Shown in pieces: positions 45,489 through 54,511 of a stretch of DNA of 64,000 nucleotides. A program made the position numbers and the translations under genes. The notes under the pieces were generated by a model. That model was given only the letters and a program-made list of their open reading frames with translations. It did not search any database and was not told where the DNA came from. Where the stretch lies: positions 62,001 to 126,000 of the forward strand of contig NZ_RJUF01000003.1 of the NCBI RefSeq assembly GCF_024343775.1, given 5' to 3'. The number at the start of each line of letters is the position of its first letter. Position 1 is the stretch's first letter. The stretch comes from Lacihabitans soyangensis. Its GTDB lineage: Bacteria > Bacteroidota > Bacteroidia > Cytophagales > Spirosomataceae.

Positions 45489-47165
45489 TTACCAATCCAT
45501 TTTCAACAAAGAAACTCCTTGCCTTGGCAAAATAACGTTCATTTTTAAAATGCCATTTTTGGGTTTTAGATAAACAGGCGAGGTCAAAAGTGTCAACTGA
45601 CCTGCTTTCTCCAAAGTGCTTATTTGCTCTTTGGACGGGCTTTGGGGAGAACCCATATTCTTCCAAACCTCATAAGAATTGCTGTTTTCATCATCAATTC
45701 TGTAATGCTGCAAATTGATAGTTTTGTTTGGTAATCCTGACAAATTCAGTTCTATAGTCGCATCCTCCGCTTTTACGTCGTCGTCGTGATAATTCCAGAG
45801 CATCACGGCTGCCGAATTTACATCTTTGCTGGCTAAAGCATCAATATCAGCATTTTTTCCTCTAACGCTCGAGTCTCGCACCATCTCGAAAGTGTAACTC
45901 TGGTTACCTTTTACGCTCACTCTTTGTCCCGACATTAGGCCAAACATTCTGAATACATTCAAAACTGGTTTGTCTATTCCGTTGGTAGCCAAATCTCTGA
46001 ATCCGTAGAAATACGGTTGATTTTCAAACTCGAAAGACCAACTAACCGCCCCCAAAAGATTGGCTTTGAAATGGTCTGCCAAAGCATATTTTCTAGCAAA
46101 CGATGCAGCGGTATAGCTCGAATACATGGTGCCGTTTCGGTAGGCATTTTGTGGATTGGTCTTCATTCCACAAGCCGCACAGCCTTCTGGATCAGACTCA
46201 CCAATAATTATGGGAAGATTTTTATATTTTTCGTAAGACGTAACTATTCTGAACCCTTCCGAAATATCTCTCAACTGTGTGCCCATGTTCATTTGCACGT
46301 GGTTGTTTACAACTGTGGGTGAACCTTTGGCATGAAAAGTTATAAAATCCAGTGGCGATCCGATTTTGCCAGTCGCGTAGTTTTTTCCCATACTGCAATG
46401 ATTCAAAAAGACTTTTAGAAATTCTGCCGCTTTGTTCCAATTTGGGCCTGTCGTTTCTGGTCCACCCATTCTGATGGTTGGCAAAGCTCTTTTGGCTGCA
46501 TCAGCAGTATAGTCGTATAATTTACAATATTCTTCCACGGTTCCGCTCCAATAGCCAATGTTCGGCTCGTTCCAGAGCTCCCAGTACCAACTTTCTACCT
46601 CCGCCTTTCCGTAGCGTTCAACCGAATGTTTTACCCAAGCATACACCAAGTCCGCCCATTTTTTATAGTTTTTTGGAGGAAACGTCCACCCTTTAAATAT
46701 TTCGGTATAATGCATTCCTGGCTTCCATGCGTGTTCGTAAGGCTGTGGTTTGGTAGACAATGCCTCCGGCATAAAACTAAACTGTGCCATGGGTTTTATC
46801 CCCCTTTGAAGATATGTATCGAAAATTTTATCAATTATTTTCCAGTCATACACTGGATTTCCATTGGCATCTTCAGTATATACATTTGTTGAGCCCCATT
46901 TCAGTGAAAGCGTGTCGTGACCAGAGTTTAGCAGACTGTGAGCCCGGAAATAAACAGGTACCGGACTCAAAGCCGACAACTCAGAAAGCAACTTTTTGCC
47001 ATCTTTCATATAGGCGTAGTTGGGCTCATCTGCACCGAAAAATGCCCAAAAAGGATACATTTTACCTATCTGTTTATTAAAATCGACGTTGATGGTTTTT
47101 GTTTCTTGAGAAAAACTGAGGTTTGCAATGAGTATTGCAAAAATTAAAAACGCTGCTTTTTTCAT
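45489..47165 (-). CDS. Exported GH39-like glycoside hydrolase
   Basis: A 558-residue protein with a signal peptide (MKKAAFLIFAILIANLSFSQ). TIM-barrel markers: ELWNEPNIGYW with acid/base Glu200, a second acidic residue in IIIGESDPEG near 320-329 with nucleophile candidate Glu323, and HAKGSP. The C-terminal beta-sandwich (about 430-555) is typical of GH39 beta-xylosidases and related enzymes. The likely substrate is a plant or algal polysaccharide fragment (inference). It is transcribed divergently from the molybdopterin oxidoreductase. Confidence 0.82.
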   Translation of the reverse strand: MKKAAFLIFAILIANLSFSQETKTINVDFNKQIGKMYPFWAFFGADEPNYAYMKDGKKLLSELSALSPVPVYFRAHSLLNSGHDTLSLKWGSTNVYTEDANGNPVYDWKIIDKIFDTYLQRGIKPMAQFSFMPEALSTKPQPYEHAWKPGMHYTEIFKGWTFPPKNYKKWADLVYAWVKHSVERYGKAEVESWYWELWNEPNIGYWSGTVEEYCKLYDYTADAAKRALPTIRMGGPETTGPNWNKAAEFLKVFLNHCSMGKNYATGKIGSPLDFITFHAKGSPTVVNNHVQMNMGTQLRDISEGFRIVTSYEKYKNLPIIIGESDPEGCAACGMKTNPQNAYRNGTMYSSYTAASFARKYALADHFKANLLGAVSWSFEFENQPYFYGFRDLATNGIDKPVLNVFRMFGLMSGQRVSVKGNQSYTFEMVRDSSVRGKNADIDALASKDVNSAAVMLWNYHDDDVKAEDATIELNLSGLPNKTINLQHYRIDDENSNSYEVWKNMGSPQSPSKEQISTLEKAGQLTLLTSPVYLKPKNGILKMNVILPRQGVSLLKMDW

Positions 47166-47288
47166 TTATAGGGTTGAATTGTAGGCATGAAATTAGGGAA
47201 AAATAAGCACTTGTTTTCTTGAATTTTACTTTTAAAACTATAAATCCCGAAAAATCACTAATTTGCTAAACTATCAACCTAAAAATCA

Positions 47289-49367
47289 ATGGAAACGCAT
47301 TTCAGAACTTGCAATCTCTGTGAGGCCATGTGTGGCTTGAAGATTACTCATCAAAACTCAGAAATACTGAAAATAGAAGGTGACTTTGAGGATAATTTTA
47401 GCCGAGGGCATATTTGCCCAAAAGCCAATGGCCTGAAAGATATTTACTTAGACAAAGACAGACTGAAATTTCCAATAAAAAAGACTGAAAATGGTTGGCA
47501 ACAGATTTCTTGGGACGAAGCCTACAGTTTGGTTGTAAGCAAAACTAAGGAAATTCAGGAAAAATATGGACGTGATGCCATTGGTGTGTACCAAGGAAAT
47601 CCAACGATTCACAACCTTGGTACCACTATGTTTGCTCCTGATTTTTTTAGGTTGTTGAAAACCAAAAATATGTTTTCGGCTACTTCCACTGACCAATTGC
47701 CACATCATTTTGCATCGTGGCTGATGTACGGCCACCCGATGCTTTTGCCTGTACCAGATATTGATCACACCGATTATATGCTTATCATCGGAGGAAATCC
47801 ACTCGCTTCAAATGGTAGCATGATGAGTGTGCCCGATGTAGCACACAGGCTCGAAGCAATCAAAAATAGAGGTGGAAAATATGTGGTTGTTGATCCCAGA
47901 AAAACAGAAACAGCCAAACACGCTTCTGAGCATTTTTTTATTAAACCCAATACCGATGCCTTCTTTTTGATTGCCTTGGCGAAAGAAATTTTGGCCATAA
48001 AGAATCTCGAATTGGATGAATCAAAATTTACTGGATTAGACCAACTGAAACAGGAAATAAATAATTTTAACCTGAATGACATTGAACAAATAACAGGAAT
48101 TTCAGGTGAAACAATAAGAACAATTGCGAATGATTTCTGTAGTTCACCGACAGCAGTTTGCTATGGAAGAGTCGGTGTATCTACACAAGCTTTTGGCGGT
48201 GTTTGTCTCTGGCTGATTAATGTTATCAACATTATTTCGGATAATTTCGACAAAAAAGGTGGAGCAATGTTTACGCTGCCAGCCATCGATTTTATTGGAA
48301 ATGCAAAACCCAAAGACAGGTTTTCGAGATGGAAAAGTCGCGTGAGTGGATATCCTGAGTTTATTGGAGAATTGCCAGTGGCCGCATTGGCTGAAGAAAT
48401 GTTGACCGAGGGAGATGGACAAATAAAAATGTTGTTTACCAATTGTGGAAACCCTGTTTTGTCCACATCTAATGGTGTTCAACTAGAAAAAGCCCTAGAA
48501 ACGCTCGAGTTGATGGTCTCTTTTGATATCTATCTTAACGAAACCACCTGTCACGCAGATTTAATTCTACCACCAGCCACCGGACTAGAAAACCCACATT
48601 ATGACCTTACTTTTCATGTGTTGGCCATTAGAAATACCGCCAAATATAGTCCTCCGCTTTTTGAAAAAGCCGAAGGAGCAAAGTATGATTGGGAAATTTT
48701 TCAAGAATTACGAAATCTATTTTTAGGCGAAAATCAAACAATAGTTCCACCAGAAGTAAAACTAGATTTGGGTCTAAAATTCGGCCCATACCAACTTTCG
48801 ATGGATGTTTTAAAACAAAATCCGCATGGTATAGACCTCGGAGCATTGAAACCCATTGCCGAAAATCGTATTCAACAAAAAATAAATCTTTGTCCTGATA
48901 TATTGGCTAAAGACCTCTCTCGATTACAAGAGGCTAAACATGAATTATTTGCAACGGATTCTAAACAATTTTGGTTGGTTGGTCGCCGACATTTACGAGA
49001 CAATAACTCTTGGATGCACAATTCTGCAAAACTCATGAAAGGCAAAAACCGATGTACGCTTTTAATTAACCCCGCAGATTCAGACTTTTTGGGTTTAAAA
49101 GACCACGAAACCGTTGTGGTGACATCAAGAGTTGGTCAAGTGGAGATTCCTATCGAAATTACTGACGACATTATGCCTGGTGTAGTGAGTATGCCGCATG
49201 GATATGGACACCATAGAAAAGGTATAAAACTAGACGTTGCAAAGCAATATGCTGGGGTAAGTATAAATGATCTTTCTGACGAAAAGGTAATTGACCAATT
49301 AACTGGAAATTCGGCTTTTAGTGCTGTTAGAGTTAGCGTATTTTCATTACTTGATTTGAAAAAATAA
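47289..49367 (+). CDS. Molybdopterin-dependent oxidoreductase (Mo-bisMGD family)
   Basis: A 692-residue enzyme. The N-terminal 4Fe-4S site is Cys8-x2-Cys11-x3-Cys15-x27-Cys43. Molybdopterin domains follow: WDEAYSLVVSKTKEIQEKYG near 75, the MGD-binding LIIGGNPLASNG near 165 and VVVDPRKTETAKHA near 192, and the C-terminal molydopterin dinucleotide-binding domain (about 560-690, including MPGVVSMPHGYGHHRKG). There is no signal peptide or Tat motif, so it is cytoplasmic. Electron donor, acceptor and substrate cannot be read. Partner subunits are not adjacent. Confidence 0.9.
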   Translation: METHFRTCNLCEAMCGLKITHQNSEILKIEGDFEDNFSRGHICPKANGLKDIYLDKDRLKFPIKKTENGWQQISWDEAYSLVVSKTKEIQEKYGRDAIGVYQGNPTIHNLGTTMFAPDFFRLLKTKNMFSATSTDQLPHHFASWLMYGHPMLLPVPDIDHTDYMLIIGGNPLASNGSMMSVPDVAHRLEAIKNRGGKYVVVDPRKTETAKHASEHFFIKPNTDAFFLIALAKEILAIKNLELDESKFTGLDQLKQEINNFNLNDIEQITGISGETIRTIANDFCSSPTAVCYGRVGVSTQAFGGVCLWLINVINIISDNFDKKGGAMFTLPAIDFIGNAKPKDRFSRWKSRVSGYPEFIGELPVAALAEEMLTEGDGQIKMLFTNCGNPVLSTSNGVQLEKALETLELMVSFDIYLNETTCHADLILPPATGLENPHYDLTFHVLAIRNTAKYSPPLFEKAEGAKYDWEIFQELRNLFLGENQTIVPPEVKLDLGLKFGPYQLSMDVLKQNPHGIDLGALKPIAENRIQQKINLCPDILAKDLSRLQEAKHELFATDSKQFWLVGRRHLRDNNSWMHNSAKLMKGKNRCTLLINPADSDFLGLKDHETVVVTSRVGQVEIPIEITDDIMPGVVSMPHGYGHHRKGIKLDVAKQYAGVSINDLSDEKVIDQLTGNSAFSAVRVSVFSLLDLKK

Positions 49368-49458
49368 AACGTCATTGGTAATTAATTACCTTAGAATAAG
49401 TTTTGTGATGAATTACATTTAGTGTATACCAAATTCACTTTTTTAGCAAAAAAATCCT

Positions 49459-49923
49459 ATGGCTATCAATAACAAATATCTCATTTTATTCACTCTTTTG
49501 GGCATCATTTTCCTTTCACATTTGTCTTTTGCTACAACAGAAACTTCTGTCCAAAACCCTGTAAAGCTTGATTCGCTTTTCAATGTGCACAGTACAGCTG
49601 GTTTTGCAAGTGATAGCACAAATGTCAAGAAATCTGAATATGAACCATCATCCGTTATTGGGTTCTCTTTTTCCTTGGCAGCTATTTTATCTTGGGGATT
49701 TTCCTTTTTTCGTGCTCTAGCTCAACTACAGCTAATTTTTAATCCTGTCCTTCTGGGTATTGTTGGTCTTCTGTTTAGTATAATTGCTTTAGTTAGAATC
49801 AAGAAGAACAAACGAAAAGGAAAAAAACTTGCCAAGGCTGGAATTATTCTAACTATTCTTCACGCTCTAGGCTTAGCGGGTTTCATCGTTCTTTTGATGA
49901 TTGCTTTTAGTGGCCACAATTAA
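49459..49923 (+). CDS. Small membrane protein, DUF4190-like
   Basis: A 154-residue protein with an N-terminal hydrophobic segment or signal (YLILFTLLGIIFLSHLSFATTE), a Ser/Thr-rich linker, then two or three hydrophobic segments: FSFSLAAILSWGFSFF, LLGIVGLLFSIIALVRIKKNKRKGKKLA and GIILTILHALGLAGFIVLLMIAF. The arrangement of paired helices with a basic KKNKRKGKK turn is typical of DUF4190 proteins. Function unknown. Confidence 0.7.
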   Translation: MAINNKYLILFTLLGIIFLSHLSFATTETSVQNPVKLDSLFNVHSTAGFASDSTNVKKSEYEPSSVIGFSFSLAAILSWGFSFFRALAQLQLIFNPVLLGIVGLLFSIIALVRIKKNKRKGKKLAKAGIILTILHALGLAGFIVLLMIAFSGHN

Positions 49924-50008
49924 GGCATTTTATACAAAATCGCATTCTTAACTTGATGAATAACAATTGAATAAAGAAAATATAATCGATTCTAAATGTC
50001 GAATCCTG

Positions 50009-50398
50009 CTACGCCTTTTCTCTTGCTAGAATAAAGCATAAAATACCCAGCAAAAATGTGATGGGGGTGGCTATGTATTTTTCAAGATTGTTAATTGCAA
50101 AAAGGTTTCCTATTGTGTTTAAGAAGAATAAAAATGTCATTATCCATAATAGGACAGTAATGATTTTAGGAGGAATTTTTAGCTTCAAATATCTTGATTT
50201 TACCAATACTACAACAATAAAAAATGCATTTAAAATAATGGAAAATGTCTCAAATACAAGCATTTCCTGTTGGTTTTTTAGCCTTCCGCCCCAAACATTT
50301 TCAAAAGGCACCCAGCCAATCAGAACTGAGAAATGAAAAACAATTGTCAAAACAAAAATGACTATCAGGCCTATTTTTATCGAACGATTCTTTGTCAT
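50009..50398 (-). CDS. Hypothetical four-helix membrane protein
   Basis: A 129-residue protein with four hydrophobic segments (IGLIVIFVLTIVFHFSVLIGW, FSIILNAFFIVVVLV, ITVLLWIMTFLFFLNTIGNLF and FLLGILCFILA). No motif recognised. It precedes ctpA in position and ends 22 bases after... the ctpA stop lies at 50420, so it is downstream of ctpA on the same strand and probably co-transcribed. Confidence 0.65.
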   Translation of the reverse strand: MTKNRSIKIGLIVIFVLTIVFHFSVLIGWVPFENVWGGRLKNQQEMLVFETFSIILNAFFIVVVLVKSRYLKLKIPPKIITVLLWIMTFLFFLNTIGNLFAINNLEKYIATPITFLLGILCFILAREKA

Positions 50399-50419
50399 TT
50401 CTCAATTCTTTTATTAAAA

Positions 50420-52042
50420 TCAAAACTTACTCATTCCTATTTTTATCATACTGTCGTCTTGATTGATAATCTGGTAAAACTCATTGGTAAGGCCACTTTT
50501 CTCGTTGTTTTTCCAAACATTTCTAGCAATCAGAGCCTTTACGTGCGTTTTTATAAATTCTTTCGATTTCTGGTAATCCTTTTCTGAGAACTTTACCTGG
50601 TTTTTTGCCCCTATTGCTTTCATATCAGAGAGCATTTTATCGTCGACTTGGAAATTTTTAAGGTAAGTATCAAAACCCATTGCTTGCAGCTTTGCAGTGT
50701 TTTGGACGGTGTAGTTCAAACTGTATTCCCTAAAGATGTTTTTGGCAAACATATCCACCAAATACCCCGTATAGTAGCTGGTGTCTTGTGGCACAAATAC
50801 GTCCGGTGTTACACCACCTCCGCCATAAACTGTCCTGCCACCTTTGGTTTTGAATTTCAGTTTTTGGTTAGACTTTATGCTGTCTTTAACAAAAAGTTCT
50901 TTGCTTGCGTATCGGTTGTGCATGTCTTCCATATAATCTTCAGACTTGCCAAGTTCGTAGGGTTTTTGGATACTTCTACCGCTTGGAATGTAATATCTTG
51001 AAATGGTCAAACGCAACTCAGAACCATCCGAAAGTTGGATAGGTGCTTGCACAAGGCCCTTTCCGAATGTTCTTCTTCCTACAATAGTCGCACGATCAAA
51101 ATCTTGCAAGGCTCCACTCACAATCTCGGAAGCCGAAGCACTGCCTTCATCCACCAACACTACTATTTTTCCCTTCTCAAATATGCCCGACTTTGAAGCT
51201 TTTACTTCGTAATTATTTGACCGATCTTTTCCTTTGGTATAAACTATGACATCATTTCCGCCCACCAACTCGTCCACCATATCTGTGGCTCGGTCCATAT
51301 ATCCACCTGGATTTCCTCTCAGGTCAATCATCAACTGGGTCATTCCCTTCGATTTCAAGGATCCCAAATGTGCCTTAAACTCATCGTAGGTGGTTTCGGC
51401 AAAGCGATTCACTTTTATGTAACCCGTTTTTTTGTCGGGCATCATGTAGGCGGCATCTATTGAGTATGTTGGTATTTTGTCTCTTTTTACATTGAAAGAT
51501 AAAAGGTTTTTTGTTCCTTTTCTTTTTATGGTCAACTTTACAATAGAGTTTCTAGGACCTCGAAGGCTTTTAAAAACAACATTGGAATTCAGATTTTTTC
51601 CAGTTAGGTTAACCGTATCGGCTTTGAGAATAATATCGCCTGTTTTAATTCCAATGGCTTCTGATGGACCTCCAACCAAAGGTGAAACCACAAAGAGCGA
51701 ATCATTAAAAATGTTGAACTCCACTCCTATTCCGTCAAAACCATTGTGCAAATCTGCACTGGCCAGCTCGGCATCTTGTGGTGGTAAAAATGCAGTGTGA
51801 GGATCCAATTTTTCAAGCATTTTTTCTATGCCATACTGCGAAAGCGAGTCGATGTTTACTTCATCCACATAGCTTTTGTTGATGTGCATCAGCACTTCTT
51901 TAAAAACTGAGCTTGTGCCGCCAGCATTCGAAATAAAGGTCTTCTTTCCAAAAAAAGTTGCTCCCAAGAATATCCCCAAAACCAACGAAACCGCTACCGC
52001 AATGGGTAAAATTATTGACTTTTTATCGTTTTGATAATTCAT
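50420..52042 (-). CDS. ctpA: C-terminal processing serine protease, S41 family (CtpA)
   Basis: A 540-residue exported or membrane-anchored protease: one N-terminal hydrophobic anchor (LPIAVAVSLVLGIFLGATFF). The PDZ domain is around residues 80-170 (GVEFNIFNDSLFVVSPLVGGPSEAIGIKTGDIILKADT). The catalytic Ser-Lys pair is in DEGSASASEIVSGALQ near 302 and GRRTFGKGLVQ near 325. It trims or degrades envelope proteins. S41 proteases with this layout are single-copy to several-copy in Bacteroidota. The C-terminal 150 residues are an accessory helical domain. Confidence 0.9.
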   Translation of the reverse strand: MNYQNDKKSIILPIAVAVSLVLGIFLGATFFGKKTFISNAGGTSSVFKEVLMHINKSYVDEVNIDSLSQYGIEKMLEKLDPHTAFLPPQDAELASADLHNGFDGIGVEFNIFNDSLFVVSPLVGGPSEAIGIKTGDIILKADTVNLTGKNLNSNVVFKSLRGPRNSIVKLTIKRKGTKNLLSFNVKRDKIPTYSIDAAYMMPDKKTGYIKVNRFAETTYDEFKAHLGSLKSKGMTQLMIDLRGNPGGYMDRATDMVDELVGGNDVIVYTKGKDRSNNYEVKASKSGIFEKGKIVVLVDEGSASASEIVSGALQDFDRATIVGRRTFGKGLVQAPIQLSDGSELRLTISRYYIPSGRSIQKPYELGKSEDYMEDMHNRYASKELFVKDSIKSNQKLKFKTKGGRTVYGGGGVTPDVFVPQDTSYYTGYLVDMFAKNIFREYSLNYTVQNTAKLQAMGFDTYLKNFQVDDKMLSDMKAIGAKNQVKFSEKDYQKSKEFIKTHVKALIARNVWKNNEKSGLTNEFYQIINQDDSMIKIGMSKF

Positions 52043-52362
52043 TTAATTTTATGACAATTAATACATTTAAGAACGCAAATTACCTAATTTTTTGTCTAAA
52101 CCAGTATTTTAAAGATGCGTTTACAAGCCATTTAATCAAGATTTGCATTTTTTTCAAAACAAACATCTATATTTTCAAATGAAACTTTTACCTTTAGAAT
52201 ACATTTTGTAGACGGTATAGAAACGTTAGAGCCTAAAATAAGTTTCAGCATCGAACGTTTTATCATCTAAAAAATCTGGCAGTTTTCTGTCTATATTCTT
52301 TTGAGAATCAATCGAGACGGATTTTTGGCTAGCAACAGTGCTTTATTACCCATAAATTTTTT
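52043..52362. other. 320-base gap between divergent genes
   Basis: AT-rich gap between ctpA and the barrel-protein gene. It holds T runs but I see no strong repeat, hairpin or gene. Presumably promoters for both flanking genes. Confidence 0.5.
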
Positions 52363-52962
52363 GTGAAAAAAATCTTATATACACTTTTAATCCTGATTTT
52401 TTCATTGGAAGGAATTGGCCAAATCTCGTATCGTACCAGATACCAAAAGGCTATTTTTCTCGAAACCTTCGCAGTTAGTCCCATTTTTTCTTTGAACATG
52501 GATCATGCGGTTAATCGCCGAATGAAGTCTTTTACTGATATCCGTTACGGAATAGGCTTTGTGCCTGGGTCAAAAAATAGAGATAGATTTGGTTGGAGCG
52601 ATAATGGACTTTCTTTGCCCATGTCAGTTACACAAAACTTTTTGGTAAATAATCTCAAACGAAGAATTAAACAGCGGGTTTCGTTGAAATGTAAATCCAC
52701 TCCATCTAAAATATCAGTTGAGTGGTTTGCTGAAGTTGGAGCTGCTTATACACCAGTATTTTATGGAATTTCAGAGCCTAGACATAATTTTTCGGGAATT
52801 ATTGGCCTTCGTCAACAAGTTGTTTTTGATATTCCACCTAAACCCAAAGTGGTTTTTTTGAAAGTTCAATATACCCCTAAATATTACAAAGGAAGTTTCT
52901 CTTGGAATCCAATAACTGGCTCAACCAATATTTTTGGGATGAGTTTAGGGTTTTCGATATAA
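52363..52962 (+). CDS. Exported hypothetical protein, possible outer-membrane beta-barrel
   Basis: A 199-residue protein with a GTG start at 52363 and a signal peptide (MKKILYTLLILIFSLEGIGQ). The rest alternates short aromatic strands, for example FTDIRYGIGFVPG, EVGAAYTPVFYGI, VFLKVQYTPKYYKGSFSW and a final IFGMSLGFSI ending in an aromatic-containing strand, as in outer-membrane porin-like beta barrels. No family recognised. It is a lone gene between ctpA and the NmrA/HxlR pair. Confidence 0.6.
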   Translation: MKKILYTLLILIFSLEGIGQISYRTRYQKAIFLETFAVSPIFSLNMDHAVNRRMKSFTDIRYGIGFVPGSKNRDRFGWSDNGLSLPMSVTQNFLVNNLKRRIKQRVSLKCKSTPSKISVEWFAEVGAAYTPVFYGISEPRHNFSGIIGLRQQVVFDIPPKPKVVFLKVQYTPKYYKGSFSWNPITGSTNIFGMSLGFSI

Positions 52963-53008
52963 AAGGGAGATTTCCACACAAGGTATGTGGAAATCTATTT
53001 TATCAAAA

Positions 53009-53872
53009 TTAAAGTTTGTACGCTTCTTTCAAGAAATCCTTAACTGATGTCGGTTTTCTTCCCAAAAACTTCTCTAAAGCATCATAAGGCTTATCAAAAT
53101 CGTTGTTTTTCATGCCCAATGCAAAACCAAGTGACATTTGGATAATAGGCTCTGGCAAACCAAACTGCTTTAAAGTTTCAACAAAAACTTCTGGCTCTGG
53201 GCTGATGTAAGGTACATTTTTACCCGAAAGTTCAGACAAGGTACTGGCGACCTCGTCGAATGAATATGCCACGGCTCCTGTAAGTTTATATGTTTGGTTT
53301 TCGTGTCCATGGCCTAACAAAATATGGGCAGCTGCTTCACCCAAATCTTTTCTGGTCGCAAAGGCAACTTTTCCCTCTCCTGCCGGAAAAAATACCCCCG
53401 TTTCTGTTACATTCTCACCCAAAAACATAGGTAACACCTCGGCATATAGTCCATTTTCAAGAAATGTGTACTTAAGGCCACTCGCCTTTATGTAGTCTTC
53501 GGTGAGATAATGGTCCTCCAAAAATGGCTTCAGTGGTGATGTCTGGATATCATTCATACTTACGCCTGTGTAAAATATGTGTTTTACTCCAGCCTCTACA
53601 GCGGCATCAACAGCATTTTTGTGTTGCCCAATACGGTCATTAAAATCGTTTGAGGATATCAAAAGTAGTTTTTCGACATTTTGAAATGCTGTTTTAAGGC
53701 TTTCTTTACTATGATAATCTCCCACCCTAATCTCTATTCCTTTTGCTGCTAAATGCTCTGCCTTTGAGGGGTCTCTCACCAAAGCTGCTATCTGGTTGGT
53801 TGGCAAGGTCTCTGCCAGCTTTTCAATCACAATTTGCCCAAGTTGTCCGCTTGCTCCTGTTACTAGTATCAT
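53009..53872 (-). CDS. NmrA-like NAD(P)-binding protein (QorB-type SDR)
   Basis: About 287 residues from the ATG at 53872; the open frame upstream to 54055 overlaps the hxlR gene and is spurious. Atypical SDR Rossmann motif MILVTGASGQLGQIVIEKLAE at the N-terminus, GDYHSKESLKTAFQNVEKLLLIS near 60, AGVKHIFYTGVSMND near 95. QorB/NmrA-like proteins are NAD(P)H quinone reductases or redox sensors. It is divergent from an HxlR regulator and its likely target (inference). Confidence 0.85.
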   Translation of the reverse strand: MILVTGASGQLGQIVIEKLAETLPTNQIAALVRDPSKAEHLAAKGIEIRVGDYHSKESLKTAFQNVEKLLLISSNDFNDRIGQHKNAVDAAVEAGVKHIFYTGVSMNDIQTSPLKPFLEDHYLTEDYIKASGLKYTFLENGLYAEVLPMFLGENVTETGVFFPAGEGKVAFATRKDLGEAAAHILLGHGHENQTYKLTGAVAYSFDEVASTLSELSGKNVPYISPEPEVFVETLKQFGLPEPIIQMSLGFALGMKNNDFDKPYDALEKFLGRKPTSVKDFLKEAYKL

Positions 53873-53902
53873 TTTTCTGTTCGTTTTAATTATTAATGTC
53901 CA

Positions 53903-53969
53903 AAAGTATATTACATTTGCTATATAAAATATATCAGTATACTTTAGTATAGCGATATCAAAAAGTATA
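53903..53969. promoter_or_regulatory. Three AAAGTATA/TATACTTT half-sites, candidate HxlR operator
   Basis: AAAGTATA (53903-53910 and 53962-53969) and TATACTTT (53938-53945) lie in the divergent region. The last two form an inverted repeat with a 16-base spacer that would suit a dimeric regulator. Confidence 0.5.
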
Positions 53970-53989
53970 GTTATTTGATTATCAGCGAG

Positions 53990-54385
53990 ATGAAATTCTT
54001 TGAAAAACTCGAAAACGTAAAGAAGTGTCCGGTATCCTATGTTTTGGCAGTCCAAGACACTCTAAATGCATTTCACGGAAAATGGAAAATGCCCATCATA
54101 GGCACCCTCCTTTTTGGCAAGAAACGATTTAAGGAAATAGAAAGGGAAATAAGCAAAATAACCCCCAGAATGCTTTCTCAAGAACTCAAAGACTTGGAAG
54201 TAAATGGCATAGTGACTCGCACGGTTTATAACACCACACCTGTGACTGTAGAATACGAACTCACGCCTTCTGGCCGAGAATTGCACCTAGTGATGGAGTC
54301 TATGATAACCTGGGGGCTGCAACATCGCCAAACTAATATCATGGAAAGCTTGCCAGCATTGAATATGGGTAGACGGAGTGCCTGA
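53990..54385 (+). CDS. HxlR-family transcription regulator
   Basis: About 131 residues from the ATG at 53990 (a TTG in frame at 53975 is possible). The core is CPVSYVLAVQDTLNAFHGKWKMPIIGTLLFGKKRFKEIEREISKITPRMLSQELKDLEVNGIV, with the HxlR Cys near its N-terminus (Cys13 in KKCPV) that acts as a redox switch in some members (QorR, YodB, HypR). The helix-turn-helix is FKEIEREISKITPRMLSQEL. It is divergent from an NmrA/QorB-like gene, a known arrangement for redox-responsive control. Half-sites lie between them. Confidence 0.9.
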   Translation: MKFFEKLENVKKCPVSYVLAVQDTLNAFHGKWKMPIIGTLLFGKKRFKEIEREISKITPRMLSQELKDLEVNGIVTRTVYNTTPVTVEYELTPSGRELHLVMESMITWGLQHRQTNIMESLPALNMGRRSA

Positions 54386-54400
54386 GGGTGTTTAAATATT

Positions 54401-54427
54401 GTAGGTCGGTACCTAAGGTCAGACCTG
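54401..54427 (-). repeat. Dispersed CAGGTC repeat, copy 2 (inverted)
   Basis: Reads CAGGTCTGACCTTAGGTACC-GACC-TAC on the minus strand. With copy 3 at 54477 it forms an inverted doublet with about 50 bases between. Confidence 0.65.
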
Positions 54428-54476
54428 TCTAAAATTCATGCTTTATCCGAATGTGTTTCTAGGCTTTATCCTTTTT

Positions 54477-54504
54477 CAGGTCCGGCCTGCGGTACTTACC
54501 TTAC
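54477..54504 (+). repeat. Dispersed CAGGTC repeat, copy 3
   Basis: CAGGTCCGGCCTG-CGGTACTTACC-TTAC. It aligns with the copies at 4929, 54401 (inverted) and 57109. Confidence 0.7.
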
Positions 54505-54511
54505 TCTTGAA

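Noticed and set aside
53873-54055. N-terminal extension of the NmrA-like protein
   Set aside because: It covers the operator gap and the hxlR start; the Rossmann motif begins right at the ATG at 53872.
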